A stretch of DNA of 64,000 bases from Gordionus sp. m RMFG-2023 (lineage: Eukaryota > Nematomorpha > Gordioida > Chordodea > Parachordodidae), in NCBI RefSeq assembly GCF_954871325.1, contig NC_088777.1, forward strand, positions 2,234,509 to 2,298,508, read 5' to 3'. The translations under genes and the position numbers were made by a program. Positions 40,340 to 53,560 of this stretch are shown here, piece after piece. Every line of letters starts with the position of its first letter. Within the stretch, counting starts at the first letter, position 1. The notes below the pieces were generated by a model. The model was not told the origin of the DNA, searched no databases, and was given only the letters and a program-made list of their open reading frames with translations.

Positions 40340-41150
40340 ATAAAAATGATTTATAAATACGAGAAAAATTTATGATTGGGTGAGGGGGGTTAGGAATTTT
40401 TACCTTTCTCTCCCCTTATCCCTCTTAAAATGGCTAACTCAATATTTTATCCAGAAAAATTATGCCTAAGCCTCGACATTTCGTTAATGTATGTCTTCTC
40501 CTTTGCTGCTTCTATGAGCAACATCTTCGGGCTTGCATAATATTTTTCTGGATGGAATAGTGAGTTAGCCGTTCGGCTCAAAACGAGCCGTTTAACAACA
40601 CTTACCTCCAACACTCTAGCTACGCTTATGTTACTACACAATAATAATATACTAAAATATCGTTTATAAAAAATACATTCAATTTTTTTTTTGAAAGAGT
40701 AAAGGCTACTAAAAAATATTTATTTTTGCAAGGGCAAAAGATATGCCCCCCCCCCCCCCTGATGTAAAAATTATTGATTTTTAAATAATTTTTAGGTCGC
40801 CATCTGAAATAATAAACAAAGTGTTCTGATTTAAGTTTTTAATTTTTTTTTTTATGAAAATATTTAGTACCTTAAATTTGTAAAATATTATATATTTTTA
40901 TTCTTATTAACATCTATAAAATTTCTAAAAAATATATTTCACGCCGCACCTGAAATAATATGAAAGGAATTTTTTATAAATCTTTTATTATTCTCGAGGA
41001 TGATTTTATAATTTTGAAAATATTTTATTTTTTTTTAAAAAAAACGGGATGAAAATCACTTTTTAATTTTTTCAAATTTTTAGAACAAAAAAAAATATCC
41101 TCCTAGAAAAATAAAAAATATTTTTTTTTATTATAAAATTTAAAAAAAAA
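40340..41150 (+). other. 5' flank of duplicated gene unit B
   Basis: Aligns with 26285-27080, with one MITE added at 40432-40570. Confidence 0.7.
40432..40570. mobile_element. MITE upstream of copy B, best-preserved copy
   Basis: 139 bp with inverted ends GGCTAACTCAATATTTTATC and the complement of GGATGGAATAGTGAGTTAGCC. The outer 10 bp (GGCTAACTCA) are perfect. It is absent from the matching position upstream of copy A. Confidence 0.85.
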
Positions 41151-42911
41151 ATGAATACTAATTTAATCTCTATGATTCTTGTTGGGACCTTAGCATTGGC
41201 ATATTTTGGAATAGATTTAGCTAAGGGTAAAAAACATCGCTTTGTTTTATATGACTGCGTCTAAATATGTATTATATATTTTTTTTTTTTTAAATTTATA
41301 TACATGTTAGCGTACGGCTAAATCAAACATTATGACCAGGAAAAATATTACCTAAGCGTGGAGATTTTGCCAATAGATATTTAATCCTATGTGCCATTTA
41401 TGAGCAAAATCTTTAGGCTTGTATACTCTGGATGAAATATTGAGTTAGTCGTTGTTATTTTTTTTACAACTTCAAAAATCATTCTTAGAAGCGCGTTAAT
41501 TTAAAAAATTTGGATTTTTAGCCGGAAATATATTTTCTATTCATGTTTGGGGAGGAATGCCTATATTTATGAATTGTACGACAATTTTTTGCTGTTAACC
41601 TTTTGAGGATAATTTATATAAAAATTTTACATGGGAAAATCTAATTATAAATTATATTAAAGTTTTAAATGGTTCGCGGAAATATTTGTTCTGAAGATTC
41701 ATAGGGGTAACGTATTCCAAACATCACGGAATACATGTGATCAGATTTTTGAATTTTATAAAAAACGCTCTCCAAAAAATGATTTTAAATTTGAAAAAAA
41801 TAGTAATAACACATTGCCGGAAAAAAAAACACATTGATGGCTCTAATCTATTTTTCGAGTCTTCTAAATTGTTTATTGGACAGAAAAATAGATGAATGCT
41901 GATTGGAGGAAAAAATAACCAATGGAATAATTTTTCTTCTTTTTTAAAAAAAATACTTTTTAGCTCAATGCGTGATAAAGATGAATGGAACGACTTACAC
42001 AGATAAACTTCCTCCTCCGTATTCCTATTATGGTTAAAAAAAATAAAAAATTAAAATCAAATCAAATTAAATTCATCCTTTTTTTTAAAAGAAAAATAAA
42101 CTTAAAAAATTGAATATTCTCATTTCAATTACTAAATATATATTTTTTAAAATGTATTTATTTTAAAGGCAGCAATATGCCAATAACATATACTGTAAAT
42201 ATGGCTACCAACCCTTGCAAATTTAAGATCGCCATGAATGTCGTTGTTAGAGGGACAAAGATAAGTATGTAAAATTAAAAAAATATTAAAAAATTTTTGA
42301 TTCTTCCTTAATACCTTCTCTTGCTAAAGCAAATCTTTTCCATCCATTTTATTAAGTGTTTGTTAGTTAATTCTTCGAAGTTAAACTTTTGAACCCTGTT
42401 AAAACTAAATTTATTTATTATGGAATAAATAAAATAAATTATGGACGAAAAAGAAAGTTCCACATGAAAAGCATGATATAAGAATTAAAAAAAAAATTTT
42501 TTTTCGTAACATGTATACATTGTTCATTTTATAATAGACCCATTCATTCATTTAATAATTATATTTATTTATGATAACGTAATTTTTTTTATAAATCGTT
42601 CAGCTGCTACCAATACTCCTGGCGTGAATTTTGTTTACAATAGTGGTAGTGTGAGCGGAGTTGCCTCAAACGCAAATGTGGATATAACTTTGGTCAAAGG
42701 TCGTGCATTCCATAGTTTCCAAAATTTAGAAATGAAAGTCGATGTTAAAAGACAAGCGGAAACTACCATTGTTGTAAGAGTTTTATTTATTTATATTCTT
42801 TCTTTCTTTCGTTTTTATCGGGTTCATTTTATACGTTATCACTTTTTTTAAAATATATTTTAGATTAGCACCAAGGGTAAATCGATAGAACTCGTTTATA
42901 GTTTTTTTTAG
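41151..42911 (+). CDS. Small secreted protein, copy B (five exons, 152 aa)
   Basis: Exons 41151-41226, 41964-42032, 42169-42264, 42604-42773 and 42864-42911 sum to 459 nt, encoding 152 residues plus TAG. Donors are GTAAAA, GTTAAA, GTATGT and GTAAGA. Phases are 1, 1, 1, 0. The signal peptide (MNTNLISMILVGTLALAYFG, then DLAKA) is followed by QC at 27-28. The second cysteine is C65 in PCKFKI. Relative to copy A it lacks one residue in exon 2 and one in exon 4 and ends YSFF. By eye the proteins are about 55-60% identical, although introns and flanks remain readily alignable. Only one N-glycosylation sequon (N33) remains, against five in copy A. Conserved blocks are the signal peptide, KLPPP.SYY, PITY.V.M, CKFKI, TATN, YNSG, ASNANV.ITLV.G and TTIV. 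Function unknown. ATTAAA lies at 42934. Confidence 0.82.
41315..41451. mobile_element. MITE in intron 1 of copy B
   Basis: About 137 bp, related to 40432-40570: left end CGGCTAAATCAAACATTATG, right end GGATGAAATATTGAGTTAGTCG. It is more diverged. It helps explain why intron 1 is 737 bp here but 200 bp in copy A and about 164 bp in copy C. Confidence 0.7.
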
Positions 42912-44684
42912 CTGAAAACGACGGTTATTATATATTAAAGAAAAAACAATTTAGAAATTATGTTATTTTCTCTATAAATATTTATCAATTTGTCAAAATT
43001 AAAAATTTTTTATCTTGCAATTGTAATAGTTTATTTAAATTTATAATTTGTAATATGTAATTTGTAATCTGTAATTTGTAATCTGTCATTTGTAATCATT
43101 ATGAAAAATAATAAAATTATAAAAGTTATATACATACTATTATTCGATTTTATTTTTTATTTTTTAAATGGAAGGAGAATGATTATAAGATATATAATGT
43201 TTATGTGTTTGGATAATATTTTTTTTAAGGCCTCCCGAAGTTAAAGACGTTTAAAAAAAAACAACTTGTTTTAATAGGAAGTGATTTGTCATTTGTGTCA
43301 ATTATTCCTTTTATGAATTAAAACATATAATTGTGTCAAATAGTAGATGGGGCTCGAACCGTAATTATCTAATTAGAATTTAATATCACGCTTTGTCGAG
43401 TGAAATGGAGCCAGTTTTGTTTGGCACCGCAGAGTAAAAGGAATGCTCTTAAGATTAAACCCGTTTCAGGAAATAAATAATCTGGCCTTTCACACCAAAA
43501 AAAACAAACAAAGATATCTAATGATAGTTTATGATTTATATTTAAAAAAAATTAAGCGTAAATATAAGTTGCGTAATATTTTATTTTGACAAAATTTGAA
43601 GCCATGTTTAACGTTCATTGCTACATGCCATTCTTAAACGTTAAATGCTATAACCTGTATTACTTTTGATTGGAGAATTGGATTTTCTTGATAAGCTCAA
43701 TTAAGGTTAGTGTTCTGGAACAATCAATTGTTTTAATGTGTTTGGGGTTCCAGTATAATCTAGATTCTAGAAAGAGAGACTGAGCTAGAGTTTTATAGAA
43801 GTCCGATTTCAAATTCAGTTATTTATTGACAAGATTTTTTTAAAAAAATAAATAATTCGAAGAAAAAAGGTCTAATTTCTTTTCACTTGCAGCCAAAAGA
43901 TGTATCTTTGAACTTCTATCGTCTTGCTAAGATTATTTAAAAATAAGGGAGTCCAAGCGGTTTAACGTTTTTTCCATACACTCAAACGCTTCAATTAGGC
44001 CTTGAGAACTCATTAGTTAACCCGTTAAAGACGTGGTATATAGGGAGACATCAAAATAATGGTAAAATTTTTGTATATTTTCCCATCATATTTATCAATT
44101 ATTAAGATCCCCCAAAATATGGCTATCGCTTTAATACAACATCAGACAATATGATGTTGAAATCGATAAATTTGATGTTTTAATTAAGGTTTAAATTAAC
44201 AATACCTTTAATAAACCCTTAACTTTATACATAATTAGCAGTTTAGTTAAAGTATAGCGCTACTTTTTTCAGTAAGGGTAGTTTTGCGCTACTTTAAAAA
44301 AAAAATAAAAATAGCGGTCACTACTTGAAACATTTTTTTATATTTAATTCTAAAATGATAATATTTATTTAATTTAATTATTTAAATTTATATTTAAAAC
44401 ATTATAAATCTATTTTCTAAAAAGTGAGAAAAACCAAATTATAAAAAATTTAAAAAGATGTTTTAGAGATGTGGAACACAGAATAAGTAGACGTGATTAA
44501 AAGAGGTACAATTACATTAAGATTTTTTTAGCTTCATAAGTTATCATGAAAAAATATGTAAGAAATACCAGTAAGGTATATCAAACTGCATAAACTAAAA
44601 ATTATAAAGATATGGGGGGGGGAATTAGATTATGGGAGAAGATGTTTCAGAATATTTTAAGCATATTCTAGCAGATATTTTACT
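42912..44684 (+). other. 3' flank of duplicated gene unit B
   Basis: Collinear with 28727-30599. It contains a short AT-rich array of ATTTGTAATCTGTAATTTGT-type units at about 43045-43095. No extra gene. Confidence 0.7.
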
Positions 44685-45330
44685 TTGGTGCCCTGAAATT
44701 CAGACATGCCAATAGGGATATCCTGTGATATGCACAAGGGCTAGTAGTTACCATTTTTAATATAATAGAGAGTGTCGGATGGGGTCTAACACAATATTGC
44801 TTATGCGTCCCGAATGTTCACAATTGCGTTGAAGCGTAAGCCATGCTCCTATAGACCATGAACTGCCGGTTTAATATTTGCCTTTCAAAAATACGACAAA
44901 ATTTATTTATAGAGCAAGAACCACTTGAGAGTATATTTAGAATAAATAGAGACATGAATTATTAGTAATCAGAGAGGGCTATGGGCTCTTAAACTAGGCA
45001 ACTATAATTATAAAAAGAAATATCATGTATATGCTAAAATAAATGCACAGATGCATTATCGCTAAGTAGAGCACATAGCACTGACAAAATCAAAATAATC
45101 CGATTAGCAATGGTAGACGATTTAATGACAAAAATATAGACTTTTCACGGTCACCAGAAAAGAAACCAACAGAATTTGAGATTATAAAGAAAGCTTATAC
45201 TGAAGTATTAAAAAAAAATAAGGCATAATCAATTGGTGTCACGACAGCCAATTATATTAGCAACTACAATATGGGGGATTGGACCATATAGTAAGAAAAC
45301 AAAATTTTTTAGCATGTAGATAAGAAAGAA

Positions 45331-45401
<71 letters not shown>

Positions 45402-45910
45402 GATAGTTTCTTTCGAGTGGGAGAAGGAAATTGAAGAAGAGTTAGACTTTTTCGGTCAAAGATGATATTATAATGTGGGTGTGATATAGTGAATGGGCTA
45501 CACCATTGGTTCCTGCGAAATTATCAAATGGGAAAATTAAGGCAATGTGCCAATCAGCGTCTACATGACAGGGATATTCACTGGATGCAAACCCCTTTCG
45601 AAAACCTATACCTACCTACCTATAATTACACTCTTTTAAATATGATGGTACTCCCTTTCTGAATTTAAAAAAAAAATAACTTAAACTATTTATGCTCTAT
45701 TAACAACTACTACAACTATCAAAATATTGTAAACATAAAATAGATATTTTTATAACACGAACGTCCAGCTTTACAATTTAGCCTGAGTATGAGATTAGTG
45801 ATAGAATCATTAACCCATTAAAATTACATTTAAAAGGATAGCTGAAGTTCTAGATTGTGTGCAATGTATAGATTTGATCGATGTTTATCAATATCATTTT
45901 ATTCTAATAG
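44685..45910 (+). mobile_element. Gypsy-type LTR-element fossil downstream of copy B
   Basis: The left part (44685-45130) matches 30600-30830. The right part (45403-45910) carries reverse-transcriptase-like sequence with the Gypsy signature region SEWATPLVPAKLSNGKI-like in pieces. The right part reappears in inverted orientation at 56830-57330, including the adjoining AAAG/CTTT microsatellite. Broken in several places. Confidence 0.6.
45322..45401 (+). repeat. (GAAA)n microsatellite
   Basis: About 20 AAAG units inside the Gypsy fossil. The homologous site at 57056-57304 (opposite orientation) holds about 62 units. Confidence 0.97.
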
Positions 45911-46059
45911 TCTTTACCAATCTTTTTTTTTTCTTATAAAAATACTCATTTTATTTAGATTTAAAAACGATTACATTTTACAATAAAAGATATAAAACCT
46001 TATATAAAAATAAAATAAATTTAAGTATTAAAAAAATTAACATGAGGGGTGCGTCAAGG

Positions 46060-48790
46060 TTATGGAGCCGTGGATTGATATACTATGAGACCTACAAATT
46101 TTTATTGAAATTAGCTGACGTAGGTAAAAATCTTCCTAAGGATCACCTGTAATTAAGCGCATTTTTGGCCGCATGCCTTAAAGAAATCCATTGCTCTGTA
46201 ATATAAAGCACCGATTGTGTCGGAAACAATGGGGATTATGATATTAGGAATAACACTAATGTATTTATTAATTTTCCTAATTTCCTCCCTAACTAAGGAA
46301 TTAGAGCCAAAGGATGTGGTAAACAGATAAACACATGTATAATCCCAAACCAGCGAGACTCTCCTGTTATAGGGAATAAGTGATATTCATTCAGGCCTGA
46401 TATTGTCCCCGAGAGTAAGACCTTTCCAATGTTGATGGAATATTAGCTTAACGGAGAATTCCAGCAATAATTAAATTTATTGCTTGGTGGATGGCGGCCT
46501 TTAGAGAAACGGCAGTGAAGAGGGTGATAAACTAGACTGTGGATAGGGGACATAATTTGCAAGACGATAGTGTGACGATAGCTTAAACGAAGACCTGTGT
46601 TGAAATGTTGAATTGATTTTGAGAATTTACTATTTCGATTTATTGGGGGGGAAGGAAACAGTACTTTGATTTATTGGGGAGGAGAATCTGGGTTAAAGAC
46701 CAGGAAAATGCCCTTCAAAACAGGGATCGATTAAAGGAATTTAATAGAATGCTGGATTAAAGGTAAGTCCCAAACTTTTTGCCTGGAAGATAAAGGCAAA
46801 AGGGAGTGTTTGGAGTGTTTGATTTCCATAGGTCTAGTGCCAACCTTAGATTGGGATCTGTAGTGGAGATACAAATGTTAGTAATTGTTTGACTTTTGGT
46901 GTATGATGAGAGAAAAGCCGAATTCAATGAGGCAAGGGGATTGAAAACCTTTCCCCTAAATTTACACGGAAGAGCGCTTGCATCCAGCAATGGGGCGAGA
47001 AATTTAGATTGAGTATTGATTCAAGGGACATTTTAACTGTAAGTTCCAAATCTAGTATAACATGTCAGGGAATTGGCAAAGAGGAGCAGAACGAAAAGTG
47101 TATATTTTTGGAATATAATGAAAATTTTAGGGAGAAAAAATGAATAATGAGATTGTAAGAATCCTATGATTTTTTGAAGTAGGTCATATTTAATCAGGAA
47201 GTCTCCAGTAAATTTGAATATAGCTGTTTGCCTCCAATAAGTGAGCCTAGATGAATAAAGCTTGATTTATCGTCTATAGAAAAGTTATCAGGAATGGGAT
47301 AAAAATTGTTGGGCGTAAATTATTTACATTTTTTATGATTGAGAGAAAGCCCAGCAATAAGAATGAGCAGAAGTGATAGATAGAACTTTTAATTTATCGT
47401 AAGGTCCTGCAACTGTACCATCATCTAAATACCAAATGTTTGAAATGACATTGCATTTCTTGTTAATGTTGTCTATCATGTGCGAATAGTCTCACAGAAG
47501 ATAACTGGGCCCAAGGGGTCCCTTTGTTGTATTCCTTGACAGGATTTTATGGTTGTTTCATAAAATTTCAAAAAAGACATGTGACCATAACAAACTGATA
47601 TATTAGTTGAGTATTCTGGGGAATGTTTTACTGAAATGTTCTCTCTTAAGGGAGTCAATGCTTTATAAAAAAGTGTTGTTTAATTGGTGGAGCAGATGAC
47701 GTGTTGTGTGTGAAGCAGCCTCACACACTGCAGGAATTTTAAATTTTATTGACGAGGAAGTATAATATTAGATAGTTTTGTCTTTTGATCGTCAACAAAT
47801 GATTTTGGATATGATTATTCGGGGTGAATGCCTCTATCCTTTTTTATTAACGCAATAAATTGAACGCCAAAATTTAAGGGTAGAATGCAAGGTAAAACAA
47901 GGTTATTAAGAATGCTGTTAAGAAGTATCGTTAAGGCATATATTAGGCTGTGGTGGCATAGAATGGATTGCTTTCTTGGATCCTGGAGGTAAATTGCTAG
48001 GAAATTGTCTTCCATCCTAGTCTTTAAATGATTTAATAGCCTTGATAATTTTGAAGCTTGAGAGTGCGTCTAGTGATATGGTGGTGGCAGATGTAGTGGC
48101 AATATATTTCTAAGGATGTTTTGATAAAAGGGATTGTATATAGTCGAATGGGTTGTTTTGAGAAAACACATTTGAAACTGCAATGTCTAGTGCACCATCA
48201 ATGTTGCATAAATTGATTAATTTTTTCAATCAATTTTGTTTTCTGGGACATAAAAGGTTGGAAGTTATTGATTTGGTTTTTGGTGTATGAAGAACAAGGT
48301 AAGGATTTAGGATCAGAATTCAGAAGGAGATTTTAGATGAGTGCTGGTGAAAAAGAATAGTTCTTTCCATTACTATGAGTTGTTGATGTTATTGTTAAGC
48401 CAAGCACTAAGATTAAGTAATTTTTGAACAGTCAAAATGCTAGCTCCACTGAGTATCTATGAGATTGTAGACACAAATAGATTAGTCATAATATTCTAGA
48501 TCCAAAGAGATTGGGGGACATCAGTGCATAAATGTTTATTATCATGAAGGTGATTATTACTTTTTGGGTCATTATTACTGAACAGTATTAGTGAATAAGG
48601 CTGGGAAGCTTGAAGGTGATAAAGTGGGATTATGGAAGAGAAATCCAGATGCAGGACATCTCGATGATCTGGGACCATGAAGTGATAGTTTACCTGATTT
48701 ACTAAGGAATGTTAATTTGCCACAAGAGGGACATAAAACATAATTAGCAGCCATAAGTTTTAAAGCTGGGAGAATAATAATCAATTACTA
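46060..48790 (-). mobile_element. LINE remnant with zinc finger, YLDDGT reverse transcriptase and PD-D-type C-terminus
   Basis: Minus-strand order: a cysteine-rich N-terminal motif CPSCGKLTFLSKSGKLSLHG (about 48740-48680), a palm/finger segment LPLNFGVQFIALIKKDRGIH (near 47870-47815), GIQQRDPLGPVIFC (about 47540-47500), then WYLDDGTVAGPYDKL (about 47440-47395), which carries the catalytic YxDD. A C-terminal region (46430-46060) includes SLVWDYTCVY and IPIVSDTIGALY. The C-terminal pattern resembles a PD-(D/E)XK-like endonuclease as in R2-type LINEs, which is inference. Several frame changes and stops make it inactive. A second fragment of the same family lies at 52270-53560 on the plus strand. 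Confidence 0.75.
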
Positions 48791-48949
48791 AATTTTGATC
48801 TCCAATTATATTGTCTCATAAATGTCATTGTATTTAAGTTTGGGCTTTAGGATAAATGATATAGGGATTTTTTTTAATAAACAAAACTTATTATTTGCAG
48901 CAATACATTTTGCCAAATTTCGTCTAAAAGTTTACTAGATAACCTCCCA

Positions 48950-49600
48950 ATAAATTTATCCAAGTCTTGGGTGAGAGGAGGGCGGTGGGGTGTGGGTCAG
49001 TGTAAAGGAGAAAATAGCCCATTAAAAAATGATTTTGGGCGAAGGTCTTTATAACTCTTAATCTCCCCCCCCCCCACCTCTCTGTTTATGTTTATGTTAC
49101 TATGCAATAATAACATACTAAAATACCATTTATAAAAAAAAAACATTCATATTTTTGAAAGAGTTGGCTTGGGACATCCACTTTTTAATTTTTTTTGTTG
49201 TTTTTTTGAAAAGAACAGACTCCTAAAAAATAAACAATTTATTTTTGCAAGGGAACAACATACAACCCCCCGTGTGAAGGTGTTACCTAAAATATTGATC
49301 GAAATAATTTTAAATTGTATTTTAAATTGCCATCTGAAATAATAAACAAATGTTCTGAATTAGTTTTATTTTATGAAATACATTTTTTAAAAAATATTAT
49401 TGTATTAAATTTCTCAAATGCATTTATATAACAACTATATAATTTGTATAAAAAAATATATATAATATATATATTTTACACCTGAAATAATATAAAAACG
49501 AATATTTGAAAGAAATACTTATTATTATTGCATATTACAAGGACGATTTTTTACATTTTGAAACGTTTTTCAAAAGGGGTAACTAAAACACTAATGATAG
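48950..49600 (+). other. 5' flank of duplicated gene unit C (left part)
   Basis: Matches the flanks of A and B: ACTAAAATACCATTTATAAA, CCATCTGAAATAATAAACAA and a C-rich run. It is cut off near 49600 by later insertions and resumes at about 54600. Confidence 0.7.
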
Positions 49601-49696
49601 TCACTACCTTTAGGTAATACCTATCAGATTTGCGTTTGGATAGGCATCACCAAATTTATTTATAATATATATTTAAAAAATCGTGATTTTTGGAAG

Positions 49697-49865
49697 TGGC
49701 CTCTGTGGCCTAGTCGGGCAAGAGAGTCGCTTGCCAATCCGATGGTTATGGGTTCGAATCCCCGCAATGGCCATGTTTTTTTCCTTAATTTAACTTGGTG
49801 ATTCCGTCGGTGATGAAATATAGGCCGGACTCGACCACGTGATTCCGTTAAAATAATATGTTAAA
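49697..49865 (+). mobile_element. tRNA-derived SINE
   Basis: A tRNA-like head (about 49697-49771) has an A box (TGGCCTAGTCGG), an anticodon-like loop TTGCCAA, a B box (GGTTCGAATCC) and GGCC..GGCCA acceptor-like ends. It is followed by an unrelated body with GATTCCGTCGGTGATG and ACGTGATTCCGTTAAA and an A/T-rich tail. Only part of the acceptor and T stems pair, and the body continues past the tRNA end, so SINE is preferred over a functional tRNA-Gly(GCC). Confidence 0.7.
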
Positions 49866-50242
49866 TAAAACCGTACTAAACAGGGTTTCGAACCAATAAG
49901 TATAGCAGTTCGGTTCTTTTGGTTGAGTTCCATATCGGTTTTTTTGAAAAAATTCATATCGGTTTTGTTTCGGTTCGGTTTATATTTATAACTGTTCTTT
50001 TCGGTTTTTTCCGGTTTTTATAAATTTGATTTAAAAAAAAAATTAATCATAAACCATATATATATATATTAATCTTAGAGAAAAATTCTTTTTAATTTAT
50101 ATATTCATAATTTCTCTATATAATTAATAAATAGTTATTTTTTGTTAAACTTAGTAAATATAAATTAGACAAATTAATTCTTTTAAACTTCATAAATAAA
50201 TAAGATTAAAAAAAAACAAACATGCGCAAATACAATGAGGAA

Positions 50243-50431
50243 TTAAATAGCGCATAAATGTTTAAAAAGAGAATTAGAACGGATAACTAAATTATTTTCT
50301 AATATTTCAGGATTTAATTTAGTCCTCTGCGCAGAGAATATACACTTAAATCTAGAAAATGCTCTTTCTATGGATACCCGCATAGTTAGTACTACTAGCA
50401 CAGTTATAGCTGACTTATAAAGTTCTGGCAT
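50243..50431 (-). CDS. hAT transposase C-terminal dimerisation fragment
   Basis: A 62-codon open frame beginning MPELYKSAITVLVVLTMRVS and continuing with the hAT C-terminal pattern (ERAFS, RTKLN, LENNLVIR). In the family this segment mediates transposase multimerisation. Here it is the best-preserved part of a dead transposon gene. Confidence 0.8.
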   Translation of the reverse strand: MPELYKSAITVLVVLTMRVSIERAFSRFKCIFSAQRTKLNPEILENNLVIRSNSLFKHLCAI

Positions 50432-52269
50432 ACTATTTTTCTACATTTTTTTAATCTCCCTTTATTATCAATTGATCGAATTATATATTCTATTTCTAAA
50501 CATTTATTAATAGTTGTCCTGAGAATTAATCTTATATTAAGGATTTCATGCGACTTTAATAAATCTTCCATCATCTAAATTATCTTTCGAATGTGAGCTC
50601 GTAGGAATAGTATCTACAATTTCAATATTCGATTATTTAAATTATGTATTAAGTTCCAAGTTTTAGAAAGATGTTTTTTGGACATCTCTTTTTTATTCAG
50701 TTAAAATTACATTATAACTTGGGTTCGAGATATATAGCTGAGCAAAAAATGTCATTTTTTCAAATTTATTTCTCCTGCTTTCATCGTAGAAACTAAAAGT
50801 CTGGCAACTGGAGTGTCTAATTTGCTCGTTTGCATGATTCATTTAATTCACGCGGCATAAAAACAGCCCATTGTCAATTGTTCGGTTTACATATATTTTG
50901 TCAAAATGTAAGCAGTATATAAAGCTGTTAATATATCGCTAATTATGTTTCCATTCATTCTCTGATAAACATTTTTAGCTATCATTGCCTTGGAGCAAAA
51001 TTTCTTGGTAAAAGTTTTTAAACTCGAGTAATCTCTCCAACATTAAATAGATTGAGTTCCATCTTGTGCAATAACTATTAGTTTTTCAAAATTCAATTTG
51101 GACAGAATAGCCATTGTTATCCGAATTTTTTTTTGCATATGTTTTTTGCTTTATTTATATAGACAATTTCATTTAAATTTTTAAAATGTATCTCATTTAA
51201 ATATGGATCTGATATTAGGTGCACAAGATTAATATTTTTCAATATTAAAAGGTTTCTTTATTTTCATCATGAATTATATCATTGTTGTTATTTAAAATTA
51301 TCATTATTTAAATAATCGTTAAGGCTATCATCTTCATCATTTTCTTCATCGTGATGTATTAATGGCCTAATTTAATTTAATCATATTTGCTGCATTATCG
51401 GTGATTATAGTGTAAATTTGCTCAATTTCTTATTTCATATTCTTTTATAACATCTAGAAATAATTTTTCCACGATATTCTGATGTGTGTCGATCTTTTAT
51501 CTCTTTCATTGCATAGAGTTCTTAATTTTTTTTTTCAGTTATTTATAAATTGAATGTTGATCTCCAATACGGACCTATCCATATGTAATTTAAACGAAAT
51601 AAATTTTTGGTATATTTCCTTTTAATATTATTGCGGATATTTTGCGAATTGATAGTTAAATTTCCACCCAATCCTATAATTATTGGTTCTACAATATTTC
51701 GAAATATGTGTCGTCAATTGATTATATTGGTCTTCCTTAAACTGTAATTAACTCGGTACAGGAACGGATCAAAGTTTCTTTAATGATATTTATTTGTATT
51801 AGAGTAGTTCAGGGCTTAAAAGCATTTTTAAGCATTTTTGGAATGTATTGTAATGATTTGCATTTTTCGTTATTTAATAGTCAAATTTTCTTTTTCTTTT
51901 CAACTGATAATTTGAATTCCCTATCGTGAAATCTTTCTATATATGGATCATGATTTTTAGCATGGTGCCCAGTAAAAACTTTACCGCAATCTTCTCGGTT
52001 ACGAAAATATAGATTGATTTTTTGTATAATATATTTAATCTTAAAATAGGAATGATGAATAAGATCAATTATACAAATTGAATGAATAAAAAGCTTTATT
52101 AGAAACAATTTTACATTCATTTTTATATTATAATTTGGTTATTTTTTTTTATCATTTAAAAAAAACTTGGATCATAGAATTTAAATGTCAACGATAATTT
52201 TCGCCCAATACGCGCGCTTCGTAGACATCTGCTATAACAATAGCACTCCCCTCATTTTTAATGATAGCG

Positions 52270-53560
52270 TTATATATTCCGAAGAGAGAGTATAACAGGA
52301 TGACCCTATCCCTCGGTCTGCTTAGCTGTCCACAACATGATGAAAGATATTAAATTTGATTTTGACCTCGACCTTAACCTATTTTATCTAGATGATGGAA
52401 CCCTTTGCGGTAATTCGCATCAAATAAGGAATGCCCTTAGCCACCTCGAAACAGAATGCACTAAAATTGGTATAGAAATTAAACAAAATTAAAACAGAAA
52501 TAGGCTTCCTCAACCCAGAGATTCCCTTTGATTTGTGTTTATAGACTACATTATTATCGAAAAAGAATCTTGGGCTCCCCATTACTGAATAATAATATAT
52601 CGGAAAAAAATTATAGATAAAACTTTTTCTGAGATGCAAAACTTGGAATAGTTCAACAACCACATTCCGCACCAGCTTTTTTTACTTACTAAAAAAAGAT
52701 TTATATCTAGCTAAAATCTCGCATCTCTTTCACTCATTCTCCTCATTAACCTCCTCAAAATTTTTCATTCAGCACAATATTCGCTTAAAACTTTTACAGA
52801 AAGGATTCTCAACCTTTCATTAACAGACTTTAATTGGCACCTGCCCAATTACACGCTAAACTAGGTAGTATCGACTTGATCCTCTTAGAACTACTTTCCC
52901 TATCTCTATTTATCTTAAATCGCCTAGCGCTCAATCATGCAAACTCAACATTCATAACTCACAATGATGATCTTCTATCAGCAGCAATCAAACCAATAAT
53001 TCTACTTACCCCAGACGGTTATACATTTCTAACCAAAATTTCCAACAAATCTATCATGGAATAAGGAAATTACAAAATAGTCATAACCGTACCGATATTA
53101 ACGATATATATGGCGTGCATGAATGGCTGTAAGCACTTCCAAGCCAAAACTTAGATAATCTCTTAACCAATGACTGACCAACTGTGAAGAGTTACTATAG
53201 GATTTAGACTTGGATGTTCGCTTACACAGCCACACACTTGCCACCAATGCAACCTACCCGTTCGACCTAACGACCGACACGGTCATAACTGCACCAGCAG
53301 TCAAGGACGCCATCTCAGGCATAAAGCAATTAATAAAATTATTCATAACGCGTTTAATAAGGCTAAAATATCCAACATCCTCAAACCAACTAACCTCTCA
53401 TTACAGGACGGCCTCTGACCCGACGGTTTAACCTGCACCCCCTGGTTCAACGGGAAATCCTTTATTTGCGACGCAACCTGTATTTCCTCCTTTCCTTCAT
53501 CAATTAAATCAAACCCACTTACTTGCGGGTAAAATAAAAAAAATGAATAAATATTCAAAA
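52270..53560 (+). mobile_element. LINE fragment (YLDDGT family) inside the hAT
   Basis: Plus strand: FYLDDGTLCGNSHQIRNALS at 52382, then LAPAQLHAKLGSIDLILLEL, then GVHEWL near 53112, and C-terminal PDGLTCTPWFNGKSFICDAT near 53418-53477. The last block looks like a PD..D endonuclease-like core. This is the same family as the minus-strand copy at 46060-48790. It begins within the reverse transcriptase, so it is 5' truncated, and it has several frame breaks. Confidence 0.75.

Noticed and set aside
42624-42851. 75-codon open frame as a separate gene
   Set aside because: It is exon 4 of copy B read through into intron 4.
49697-49771. Functional tRNA-Gly(GCC)
   Set aside because: Acceptor and T stems pair only in part and the repeat body continues past the CCA-like end, so it is treated as the head of a SINE.
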